Assembly (NCBI GenBank): GCA_030604085.1
Contig: JAUVWP010000008.1
Coordinates: 1 to 32,154, forward strand
Direction of reading: 5' to 3'
DNA length: 32,154 bases
Source: Methanosarcinales archaeon
GTDB lineage: Archaea > Halobacteriota > Methanosarcinia > Methanosarcinales > Methanogasteraceae
Part shown: piece by piece, positions 25,344 to 32,154 of the stretch
How positions within the stretch are numbered: position 1 is the first letter of the stretch
Layout of the letters: each line of letters begins with the position of its first letter
Position numbers and translations under genes: made by a program
The notes under the pieces: model-generated
Database searches by the model: none
What the model saw: only the letters and a program-made list of their open reading frames with translations
Told to the model about the DNA's origin: nothing

Positions 25344-25449
25344 TTTCACTTTCACCCCGCTCTTGGATTACTGATTTATATATGGGGGCTGATGTGTATA
25401 TCAAGGACTTGCACAGCCCTACACGATTCTGGGCGGACCTGCAGATTCC
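25344..25449 (+). repeat. 106-bp direct repeat, copy 2
   Basis: The second copy of the 21083-21188 sequence has two substitutions and the same orientation. It lies 60 bp upstream of the ATPase ATG and so borders the module on its promoter side. Its TATA-like element (25375-25383) also reads as ATATATAAA on the minus strand, about 90 bp before that ATG, so it could contribute to the operon promoter. A T-rich tract follows it. Confidence 0.92.
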
Positions 25450-25604
25450 TCCCCTCACTTTTTTTATTTTTTTAACAACTCCAGCCATACCTCCAACCCG
25501 TAAGATTCATTGCTGGTCCCGCTCGCATTATCTATCAGACCGCGTGTAGTCAGTAATTGAATCACCAAACGTCTTAAGTAGTATCAAATGAAATAACCAA
25601 ATAT

Positions 25605-26192
25605 ATGAAAGCAGGTGAAGCGATGAAAACATTGAGAATATCGCGCAGCACACTCCAGCGATATGCTACGGATGGTTTGATCGGTAGAACTAAAATAGGG
25701 CGATATTTTGATTACCATGAGGAAGACATATTTAATTTGTTAAACAACGGTGTTAAACGGAAGACTTACATTTATTCGAGGGTTTCAACATATAAACAAA
25801 AAAAAGATCTTCAGAATCAGACAGAAATGTTAAAAAACTTTGCGTTTAACGTTGGCTATCAAATTAACGGGGTTTATTCAGACATTGCATCCGGTATATC
25901 TTTCGAGAAAAGAAAGCAATTTTTCGAGTTATTGGATGAGATCATGGAACATAAAGTGGAACGGGTTATAATTGCATATAAGGATCGTTTAAGCCGCGTG
26001 GGTTTTGATCTGTTTTATTATTTCTTCAAACAGTTTGGCACGGAGATAACAGTTGTTTCGGAAGTAGGCAATCACAAACTTGATTCAGAAGAGATATTTG
26101 AGGAGATAGTGTCTTTGCTCCATTGTTTCAGTATGAAACTTTATACCAAGCGGAATAAAACGAAGATAGAGGTAGCTTTAAATGAAAGTTAA
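25605..26192 (+). CDS. tnpA: IS607 serine recombinase TnpA
   Basis: The 195-residue product has an N-terminal MerR-like helix-turn-helix (SRSTLQRYATDGLIGRTKIG, about residues 13-32). The catalytic resolvase domain follows, with nucleophile Ser61 in YSRVSTYKQKKDLQNQ and the arginine-bearing motif YKDRLSRVGFDLF. All hallmarks of an active IS607 recombinase are present and the length is normal. The gene looks AT-rich relative to flanking core genes. The tnpB start lies 11 bases inside its 3' end. Confidence 0.95.
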   Translation: MKAGEAMKTLRISRSTLQRYATDGLIGRTKIGRYFDYHEEDIFNLLNNGVKRKTYIYSRVSTYKQKKDLQNQTEMLKNFAFNVGYQINGVYSDIASGISFEKRKQFFELLDEIMEHKVERVIIAYKDRLSRVGFDLFYYFFKQFGTEITVVSEVGNHKLDSEEIFEEIVSLLHCFSMKLYTKRNKTKIEVALNES

Positions 26193-27405
26193 GCGCACAG
26201 AACAGATTTGGCTACCACCAAGCGATAATTTAAGCTACATCTGCCATCTGTCCAAAAACCTCTTTAATGAAGGGAATTACATCGTCAAACAGGAGCTTAT
26301 ACAGAACGGTAAGTGGACTCGTTTCAACACCCTAAATTATCAACTTAACAAAGGGGTTAGCGATAACTACACGCTTTTACCATCCCAAACAGCAAACCGA
26401 ATACTTTACACGCTTGATAAATCATGGAAAGCGTTTTTTATTGCGATCAAGGATTGGAAAGTCAACCCGAAAAAATACAAAGAAAAACCGGAGCCGCCAC
26501 ATTACAAAAAGAAGGATGGCGAGCACATACTCATATTTACCACTCAACAGGTAAAAATAAAGGATAGTTATCTGTTATTTCCAAAAATGGCAGGTATCGA
26601 TCCAATAAAAACCAGATTAGGAGATGATACAAAGCTAAAAGAAGTTAGAATAATCCCAAAAGGGATGGGGTATGTTTGCGAGATAGTCCATGAAATAATC
26701 GTGGAATCTCTCAACCTGAACCCTGGTAACGTTGCAGGAATTGATTTAGGAGTACGTAACATCGTAACTATGGCAAATAACATCGGAGAGCGACCGATTG
26801 TTATTAAGGGCAGTTTCGTAAAATCTATGAATCAATACTACAATAAGAAGCGTGCTGAACTGAAAAGTACCTACGATCTTCAAGGAATTAAGAATGGAAT
26901 CCGATTGCGCAGGCTGCATGACAAAAGAAACCGTAAGATGAAGGATGCCATGCATAAACTCAGTAGATTCATCATTGACTGGTGCATCCGGCACGACATC
27001 GGGATTCTTGTAATCGGTCATAACGACAACTGGAAACAAAAGGTTAATCTCGGAAAAAAGAATAACCAGAACTTCGTTTCAATCCCTTACTACATCCTGA
27101 TCCATGATCTAAATTACAAAGGTGGAGAGGTCGGGATTAAGATAATAGAGCAGGAAGAGTCGCACACCTCTAAATGCAGTTTCCTTGATGATGAATCAAT
27201 CGAGCACCATGAGAAATACGCGGGTAAGCGGATCAAACGCGGTATTTTCAGGTCAGCGAAGGGAATACTGATAAATTCCGACGTACAGGGCGCATTAAAC
27301 ATAATCAAAAAAGCAATCCCGAAAGCGTTCTCGAAAGAGAATGCGGACGAGATAGAGGATGTAAGGCTACATCCATTGCGATGCACATTTGGAGGTATCA
27401 CATGA
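26182..27405 (+). CDS. tnpB: TnpB, RNA-guided RuvC nuclease of the IS607 element
   Basis: The 407-residue product has an N-terminal OrfB-type helical region, RuvC-I Asp188 in AGIDLGVRNIVTMA and RuvC-III Asp367 in INSDVQGALNI. The RuvC-II stretch reads ILVIGHNDNWKQ and lacks the usual Glu. The zinc finger is degenerate: SKCSFLDDE and FRSAKG in place of CxxC pairs. Acidic residues occur instead at IIEQEESHTS (about 321-330). This pattern resembles a known TnpB subgroup, so the protein may still be active with a shifted catalytic Glu. TnpB uses an omega RNA from the element's right end to guide DNA cleavage. Full-length and apparently intact. Confidence 0.93.
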   Translation: MKVKRTEQIWLPPSDNLSYICHLSKNLFNEGNYIVKQELIQNGKWTRFNTLNYQLNKGVSDNYTLLPSQTANRILYTLDKSWKAFFIAIKDWKVNPKKYKEKPEPPHYKKKDGEHILIFTTQQVKIKDSYLLFPKMAGIDPIKTRLGDDTKLKEVRIIPKGMGYVCEIVHEIIVESLNLNPGNVAGIDLGVRNIVTMANNIGERPIVIKGSFVKSMNQYYNKKRAELKSTYDLQGIKNGIRLRRLHDKRNRKMKDAMHKLSRFIIDWCIRHDIGILVIGHNDNWKQKVNLGKKNNQNFVSIPYYILIHDLNYKGGEVGIKIIEQEESHTSKCSFLDDESIEHHEKYAGKRIKRGIFRSAKGILINSDVQGALNIIKKAIPKAFSKENADEIEDVRLHPLRCTFGGIT

Positions 27406-27460
27406 ACTTATCTGAATCAAAAAGTTTAGATTTGATAGCCTAAGCGACTCTGAAAGAAAC

Positions 27461-29011
27461 ATGATCGACCCATCCGGACTCCCGGAAAACCCAGGGTGCT
27501 ATCTCTTCAAAGATGCCGCTGATAACATAATCTATGTTGGGAAGGCAAAGAATCTCAAAAAGCGCGTCCACAGTTACTTCCGGAGACGCGAGCGCGACCC
27601 GAAGACCGAGGTCCTCGTAGAAAAAGCAGATTCTGTCGATTTCATCGTGACGGACAGCGAACTCGAGGCGCTGATCCTTGAAAACACCCTGATCAAGCGA
27701 CACCAGCCGAGATACAATATCGATCTTAAGGATGCGAAGAGTTACGCATACATCCGGATCACGGACGAGGAATTTCCGCGTATCGGGATTGCACGGAGGT
27801 TAGACGGAAGCGGAAGTTTCTTTGGTCCGTTTGTCACTGCGAAGGAGCGTGATTATATCCTTTCGGTCGTAAAAAAGACATTTAAACTACGGTCATGTCG
27901 CAAACTCCCGAAACGGGCATGTCTCAGGTACCATATCGGGTCGTGCAGCGCGCCGTGCATCGGAAAGATCAGCAGCGAGGAGTACCGCAAGCAGGTCGCC
28001 CGGGCGCAGTCGCATCTCCGCGGGAATACGAGCGATCTGATCCGGTCTTTATCGCAGGAGATGGCAGAAAAATCGATGGAACAGGAATTTGAGCGGGCGT
28101 TAGAACTCAGGAACCAGATCGCTGCCATCGAGCGTTTTGCAGAGCGCCAGTATGTGGATCGGCAGAAGAACTACGATGAGGATATCATCAACTACGTGAA
28201 AAGCGATTGTAAGGTCTATCTCATGCTCTTCAACGTGTACAAGGGCATGCTCGCAGACAAGCAGGAGTTCGTCTTCGATGAGCGCGAGGATGTGATCGAA
28301 GAGTTCCTTGTGCAGTATTACTCAGAGCACGACCCGCCGCCCGAACTGATCCTGCCTTCGCAGGTAAGTGACGTGATCCAGGATTTCCTCATCCGTAGGA
28401 GCGGGCGTCGGGTCAGGATCACGGTCCCGAAGCGGGGGGATAAGAAGAAGCTGCTCGATCTCGTCGGGAAGAATATCGAAATTTCATTCTTTGGCGGGCA
28501 GATCAAACTTGAGGCGCTGAAGAATCTTCTCGGGCTTTCCCGCGTCCCCATGGTCATCGAGTGCTTCGACATCTCCCACCTCTCAGGCACGTCGATGGTC
28601 GCATCGATGGTGCAGTACAGGTCAGGAAAGCCTGATAAACGGAATTACAGGCGATTCAAGATCAGGACGGTCGAGAAGATCGATGACTTCGCTGCCATCG
28701 CCGAGGTCGTGCGGAGACGGTACACACGCCTGAAAAGGGAGGATGGCGAATTCCCGGATCTGGTAATCATCGATGGCGGGAAGGGGCAGCTCTCGGCAGC
28801 CCGCGGGGAGATCGGAAGACTCGGGCTCAGGATTCCAATCATCTCCATCGCCAAGCGAGAGGAAGAGATCTATGTGCCGGGTCTCACCCATCCCCTGCCT
28901 GCTGACCGGAAGGACAAAGCATCGCTCTTTGTTCAGGAGATCCGGGATGAGGCGCACCGGTTCGCAGTCGCGTACCACCGGCTGCTCAGACGAAAAGCGG
29001 TGGTGTCATGA
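27461..29011 (+). CDS. uvrC: Excinuclease ABC subunit C, lacking the C-terminal HhH domain
   Basis: The 516-residue product has the N-terminal GIY-YIG nuclease (NPGCYLFKDAADNIIYVGKA), the paired-Cys stretch RSCRKLPKRACLRYHIGSCS, a UVR helix pair near 200, and the C-terminal RNase-H-like nuclease (VIECFDISHLSGTSMVASMV, then DLVIIDGGKGQLSAA). It makes both incisions in nucleotide excision repair with UvrAB. It ends at YHRLLRRKAVVS, so the tandem helix-hairpin-helix domain of bacterial UvrC (about 600 residues) is absent. Some archaeal UvrC proteins appear similarly short, so this may be normal. The IS607 element lies within about 55 bp upstream and may have replaced its promoter. Confidence 0.93.
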   Translation: MIDPSGLPENPGCYLFKDAADNIIYVGKAKNLKKRVHSYFRRRERDPKTEVLVEKADSVDFIVTDSELEALILENTLIKRHQPRYNIDLKDAKSYAYIRITDEEFPRIGIARRLDGSGSFFGPFVTAKERDYILSVVKKTFKLRSCRKLPKRACLRYHIGSCSAPCIGKISSEEYRKQVARAQSHLRGNTSDLIRSLSQEMAEKSMEQEFERALELRNQIAAIERFAERQYVDRQKNYDEDIINYVKSDCKVYLMLFNVYKGMLADKQEFVFDEREDVIEEFLVQYYSEHDPPPELILPSQVSDVIQDFLIRRSGRRVRITVPKRGDKKKLLDLVGKNIEISFFGGQIKLEALKNLLGLSRVPMVIECFDISHLSGTSMVASMVQYRSGKPDKRNYRRFKIRTVEKIDDFAAIAEVVRRRYTRLKREDGEFPDLVIIDGGKGQLSAARGEIGRLGLRIPIISIAKREEEIYVPGLTHPLPADRKDKASLFVQEIRDEAHRFAVAYHRLLRRKAVVS

Positions 29012-29088
29012 TCTTTCGGCTCTCTGGTAATTCGCGTTGCACACACTTTTTCGCCCTTCCAGAGGATCTGGCCATGATAAGGAAGATT

Positions 29089-29173
29089 AAACCACAGAGG
29101 ACACGGAGGACACAGAGTGTTGTTATTTTTCCCTTTTGCCGCCTCTGTGTCCCTCTGTGCTCTCCGTGGTTTT
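29089..29173. repeat. Imperfect inverted repeat (accacagagg...cctctgtgt type)
   Basis: The arm aaccacagaggacacggagg (continuing to 29117) pairs with 29142-29173, which reads ctctgtgtccctctgtgctc followed by tccgtggtttt, with few mismatches and a short T-rich centre. Similar sequences occur as dispersed stem-loop repeats in many prokaryotic genomes. It fills part of the 308-bp gap 29012-29319; the rest of that gap holds only a TATA-like tttata (29273-29278) before the next gene. Confidence 0.8.
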
Positions 29174-29319
29174 CCAAAACCTTATTCCGAAAATATCAAA
29201 AAGTCTCACGGGTTTTAGTCACTGCAACGCGAGATACCCAAGACCTGATCTTTCGCGGTTTGCGGTGTGACGTTTATAGCCGTTGAAACCGAACAACTCT
29301 TCTGAAGTTCAGACCGACC

Positions 29320-29925
29320 ATGTTAGAACACTCAACCCACCACGGCTACCAGATCCACCTCGCAGATGCCGTCTACGAACCAGCCGAGGACTCCTACCTC
29401 TTGATCGACGCCGCACTAAACGAGATCGCGGGATCGAATCGGCGCCTGCGCATCCTTGAGATCGGCACCGGATCAGGGATCGTGACAGCGGCTATGATGC
29501 GAGATGCGCCGGAACACAGATACGCAGCAACCGATATCAGCCCCCACGCGATAGCGTGTGCAAAGGCAAACCGCGTGCCTGCGATCCGTGCAGACCTCTT
29601 CAGAGGGCTCAGGGGCAGATTCGATCTGATCATCTTCAATCCGCCGTACCTCCCGACCGCACCAGCCGAGCGGGTCGATGGCTGGCTCGATCACGCATGG
29701 AATGGCGGGGCTGATGGGCGGGCGGTCATCGACCGGTTCCTCGGGCAGGCGCCAGCATTTCTCGCAGACCGCGGGAGCATTCTGCTATTGCTCTCGTCGC
29801 TGACCGGCATCGAGACGGTGTGTGAGCACATGGCGTCGGTGGGGCTTGTGGTGCGCGAGGTGGCGAGCATCCGATGCCCGGGCGAGCGGCTTGTGGTGCT
29901 GCGTGGATCACTTTCGTCAAAATAG
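29320..29925 (+). CDS. HemK2/Mtq2-like N5-glutamine methyltransferase
   Basis: The 201-residue class I SAM-dependent methyltransferase shows the archaeal/eukaryal Mtq2 features: EPAEDSYLLIDA near the N-terminus, SAM loop LEIGTGSGIVT (about 47-57), acidic ATDISPHA, and catalytic NPPY (about 108-111). This family methylates the GGQ glutamine of release factor aRF1, with Trm112 as partner. It ends in TAG (29923-29925), the only coding sequence in the window that does. If UAG were read through, 28 further residues would be added before a TGA at 30010-30012. That extension looks unconserved, so termination at TAG seems likely. Confidence 0.88.
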   Translation: MLEHSTHHGYQIHLADAVYEPAEDSYLLIDAALNEIAGSNRRLRILEIGTGSGIVTAAMMRDAPEHRYAATDISPHAIACAKANRVPAIRADLFRGLRGRFDLIIFNPPYLPTAPAERVDGWLDHAWNGGADGRAVIDRFLGQAPAFLADRGSILLLLSSLTGIETVCEHMASVGLVVREVASIRCPGERLVVLRGSLSSK

Positions 29926-30035
29926 AGTATAAAATATAATTTTGTTGTGTGCCAATCGTTGTTGTGGATCGTTATACAGCCTGCAGTTATGTACAGAGAT
30001 TGTTTGGTTTGAGTAAGCTGGGTTTGGTTAATTTT

Positions 30036-30398
30036 TTATTCATCTTTTTCTGCGCTAACGTACATTTCCATGTCGCCACGAGAATATACTTGTTCTAAAA
30101 TTCCCTGTAAAGCTTCAGCGAGTTTTTTGGCAGCCACATAAAACATATATATCCGAGTTCCATCGAGGAGAACTTTATCGTCTTTCTTGATGCCGGGCAT
30201 TTGAAGGAAGTCTATATACACATCTCTATGGGTAGCTTGAATATATGCAAGATTTGAGTAGTGAACTGCAGATATATCTGGTACAATATCTTCCGGATCG
30301 AATCGGTAAATTTCTCCTAAATCGATTAAAACTGATTTTGCTTCTTCGTCTGAAGCTCTTTCTTCTTCCAGTAAATCCTTTTCTTTTTCAGTAGTCAT
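30036..30398 (-). CDS. DUF3467-like protein
   Basis: The 120-residue product has an acidic N-terminus of about 40 residues. A domain resembling DUF3467 follows: HYSNLAYIQATHRDVYIDFL, then GTRIYMFYVAAKKLAEALQG. The family is small and its function is not established. The ATG at 30398 follows the stop of the winged-helix gene by five bases, so the two form an operon; the frame also opens at a TTG (30407). The final residues are charged (SAEKDE). Confidence 0.65.
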   Translation of the reverse strand: MTTEKEKDLLEEERASDEEAKSVLIDLGEIYRFDPEDIVPDISAVHYSNLAYIQATHRDVYIDFLQMPGIKKDDKVLLDGTRIYMFYVAAKKLAEALQGILEQVYSRGDMEMYVSAEKDE

Positions 30399-30403
30399 AA
30401 AAA

Positions 30404-30922
30404 TCAAGCCTGCCCTGAAGCTAGTATAACATTTTCTCCATATTGTTGTCCTTCACCTGCGAAGAATTTATCAGTCCAAATTCTGCCGTTGCATTCATAT
30501 TGAACCATAGTGGCAACAGCTAATGGCTGTACTTTTTGCCTTATCACTTTCATGTAGTAATCCAAAATAGCATTATCCATACATTCCGTTCCATCCCTAT
30601 CATCTATTGAAGCATATGACAGAAATGTTAATGCAATAATTTTTTTTGCTTTCAAATTTAAACGATAAACAGGATGTTGCATATCGCTTATGTCTTTTTC
30701 AAGTAACCCGAGATTTGTAAGATTGGCAAGAGCTTTTCTAACGGTTGGTGCTCTAGCTCCAGTCATCTCTTCAAAATATTTGGGTCGATAGTCGCGATAG
30801 GGGTCAGCTACAACCTCTTCAATGATCTTTGTCTGTACATTATCCCCAAAAAGTCCACCGTAGGGTTTGTCGAGATACATCTCAAATTCCCTTGGTAACT
30901 CTGGTAAGTGTTCTTCTGCCAT
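30404..30922 (-). CDS. Winged-helix DNA-binding protein (transcription regulator-like)
   Basis: Residues 35-95 of this 172-residue product look like a winged helix: YFEEMTGARAPTVRKALANL would hold the recognition helix, then LGLLEKDISDMQHPVYRLN the wing. A second part (about 100-172, CMDNAILDYYMKVIRQKVQP) may dimerise or bind a ligand. It is followed by the DUF3467-like gene and preceded, on the same strand, by a truncated gene cut by the IS481-like element. This set looks AT-rich and accessory. I cannot name the regulon. Confidence 0.65.
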   Translation of the reverse strand: MAEEHLPELPREFEMYLDKPYGGLFGDNVQTKIIEEVVADPYRDYRPKYFEEMTGARAPTVRKALANLTNLGLLEKDISDMQHPVYRLNLKAKKIIALTFLSYASIDDRDGTECMDNAILDYYMKVIRQKVQPLAVATMVQYECNGRIWTDKFFAGEGQQYGENVILASGQA

Positions 30923-30950
30923 GTTAATTCATTCATAGCATCTTCTCTTA

Positions 30951-31103
30951 TTAAACCTTTGTCTTATTTTCTGTAACAGAAAATATTTTTTCCAATTGCT
31001 TTTTATGTCTATGATGGGGAACTTCAAGATCATAGTGCGATATCCATTGGGATGCCCACGCCTGATTTTCTAATTTAACTACTTTTTCTCCTTTATATCG
31101 ATA
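30951..31103 (-). pseudogene. 3' stump of a gene cut by the IS481-like element
   Basis: On the minus strand an open frame of 50 codons runs from the left end of the insertion sequence (31103) to a TAA at 30951-30953. The encoded residues look like real protein (VVKLENQAWASQWISHYDLE, then VPHHRHKKQLEKIFSV), rich in His and aromatic residues. There is no start codon in the host part, so the 5' portion was probably separated by the insertion and would lie beyond 32154. It was apparently the first gene of the winged-helix/DUF3467 group. The family is not identified. Confidence 0.6.
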
Positions 31104-32154
31104 TGTATAGTCCCGAAACCTTTGACTTTATATACCCATCTTCTTCCGCATGGGACGACGAAATAAAGTCATAAAATTAACAGAAAAGAAAATAAGGTAT
31201 ATAATTCGGGCGAAGACCAAAAATGACAGTACTAAAAACATTGCGCAGGACATGAAATTAAGTGAATCCACTGTTAAGAGAGTCTGGATGCACTGGATAA
31301 AGCACCATGAGCCGATACCGATTAAAAAATTTGGCCGGAAGAAGAAAGAAATAGATGAAGGCTCGGAGGAGCTAATACTCAAGGTGCATGAAGAGCAAAA
31401 ATTGGGCGCGAGAAGGCTGGAGAAAATAATCGAGTTCAAGTACGGGAAGCACATTCCGCATAACCGCATCCATCAAGTTCTTTTGAAAAATGGGCTTGCA
31501 CAGGAGAATAAGAATAAAAAGAAACGTCGAAAAGACTGGATCCGGTACGAACGGAAGCATAGCCTGACCGCCATCCATTTAGACTGGCATACGAGTAAGA
31601 TCAACAGAAAAGAAGTGTCAGTGGCTTTGGATGACAGCTCACGATACATTCTGGCAGGCGATGAATTTGCTGCGGCTACTGGTGAAAACAGCATCGGTAT
31701 TGTGGCGGCTGTGCTGAATGAGTATGGCGGGATCCGAAAGATAGAACAGGTAATAACCGATAGGGGAAGCCAATATTATGCGAATAAGAAAGACAAACAT
31801 GGCGAGAGTGAAAGCAAGTTTGAAGCATTCCTGAAGGGGCACGGCATAAAGCACATCAAAGCAAGGGTTAAACATCCGCAGACTAACGGAAAGGTCGAAA
31901 AATGGCACGACCTGTACGAAAAACAACGAATAAAATTCAAGAGTTTTGCAGATTTTGTAAAGTGGTACAATACAGTACGATACCATGAAAGCCTGGATAC
32001 AAAACATTATCTTCAGACACCGGAAGATGCATTCTGGTCAAGACTTCCGGATGGGTGTAAGCTGAACGTCTTCCTCAAGCGGATGGGGGCAGGATTGTGA
32101 GAAAAATTGGAAAGTGGGGGGAGTATATAAAGTCAAAACATTTGGGACTATACA
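31104..32154 (+). mobile_element. Complete IS481-like insertion sequence
   Basis: Terminal inverted repeats begin TGTATAGTCCC at 31104 and end GGGACTATACA at 32154, the last base of the window. Over 32 bp the ends match at 28 positions, including the shared TTTGACTTTATATAC block, which contains a TATA box and may drive the transposase gene. Length is 1051 bp with one transposase gene. The target duplication cannot be seen because the right flank is outside the window. Confidence 0.9.
31150..32100 (+). CDS. DDE transposase (IS481/IS3-like rve integrase core)
   Basis: The 316-residue product has an N-terminal helix-turn-helix (DSTKNIAQDMKLSESTVKRV, about 26-45), a second helical domain, and an integrase core. 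The catalytic triad is visible as D145 (AIHLDWHTSK), D204 (VITDRGSQYY) and E250 (HPQTNGKVEKWH). It is complete, with no frameshift, so the element may be active. The start at 31150 is 15 bp after the left inverted repeat. Confidence 0.93.
   Translation: MGRRNKVIKLTEKKIRYIIRAKTKNDSTKNIAQDMKLSESTVKRVWMHWIKHHEPIPIKKFGRKKKEIDEGSEELILKVHEEQKLGARRLEKIIEFKYGKHIPHNRIHQVLLKNGLAQENKNKKKRRKDWIRYERKHSLTAIHLDWHTSKINRKEVSVALDDSSRYILAGDEFAAATGENSIGIVAAVLNEYGGIRKIEQVITDRGSQYYANKKDKHGESESKFEAFLKGHGIKHIKARVKHPQTNGKVEKWHDLYEKQRIKFKSFADFVKWYNTVRYHESLDTKHYLQTPEDAFWSRLPDGCKLNVFLKRMGAGL

Larger units (their letters stand above)
25605..27405 (+). mobile_element. IS607-type insertion sequence (tnpA-tnpB core)
   Basis: A serine-recombinase tnpA and a tnpB overlap by 11 bp, the standard IS607 arrangement. 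IS607 elements have no terminal inverted repeats, so the ends cannot be fixed by eye. The left end should lie within 25475-25604 and the right end within 27406-27455. A short stem (atcaaa/tttgat around 27414-27437) after tnpB may belong to the right end and its omega RNA. The element abuts repeat copy 2 on one side and uvrC on the other. Confidence 0.85.

Overview
The window reads as chromosome from a methanogen-related, cytochrome-bearing euryarchaeon, most likely in or near the Methanosarcinia or Syntropharchaeia. The evidence is an archaeal-type PheT, the F430-pathway amidase CfbB, the acetyl-CoA decarbonylase/synthase gamma subunit CdhE, archaeal SepF, mevalonate kinase, a CcmC haem exporter, an S-layer duplication-domain protein with a PGF-CTERM-like tail, and TATA-type promoters. 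Species cannot be fixed from the sequence alone.

Layout: 1-6217 is core metabolism (end of an unknown gene, ccmC, pheT, cfbB, a small ORF with pdxS, a HAD phosphatase, tRNA-Thr). 6218-8607 holds a gene-poor stretch, two small unknown genes and a DUF763 gene. 8770-11670 holds mevalonate kinase and a scarred accessory patch: an orphan HicB, a DUF433 gene fused out of frame to a broken copy of the mevalonate kinase 5' end, and a DUF2254-like membrane protein. 11845-17717 is a minus-strand operon: fmdE-like, substrate-binding protein, dppB, dppC, dppD, dppF. 17870-21079 carries the S-layer-type protein, then sepF-cdhE. 21083-25449 is a two-gene ATPase plus TPR/membrane-protein module bracketed by two nearly identical 106-bp direct repeats. 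An IS607-type element (tnpA, tnpB), uvrC, a HemK/Mtq2-like methyltransferase, a winged-helix plus DUF3467-like pair, a gene stump and a complete IS481-like element follow. The right end of that element coincides with the window end.

The most interesting signal is translational. Two unrelated conserved genes contain a single in-frame UAG exactly where a sense codon is expected. In dppD, UAG replaces the His of the C-x-F-H-P-R-C motif; the rest of the four-cysteine Fe-S tail continues in frame and runs straight into dppF, which has no Shine-Dalgarno of its own. In the ATPase of the repeat-flanked module, UAG is codon 17, after a strong Shine-Dalgarno and ATG, and no start codon lies between it and the Walker A motif. 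UAG ends only 1 of about 32 genes and gene fragments seen here. The simplest reading is that UAG is decoded as sense, most likely pyrrolysine. The window holds no pyl genes, so this rests on inference.

Functionally, the core genes cover translation, cofactor synthesis (F430, PLP, isoprenoids), C1 metabolism and the cell envelope. The accessory blocks show repeated rearrangement by insertion sequences and repeats.
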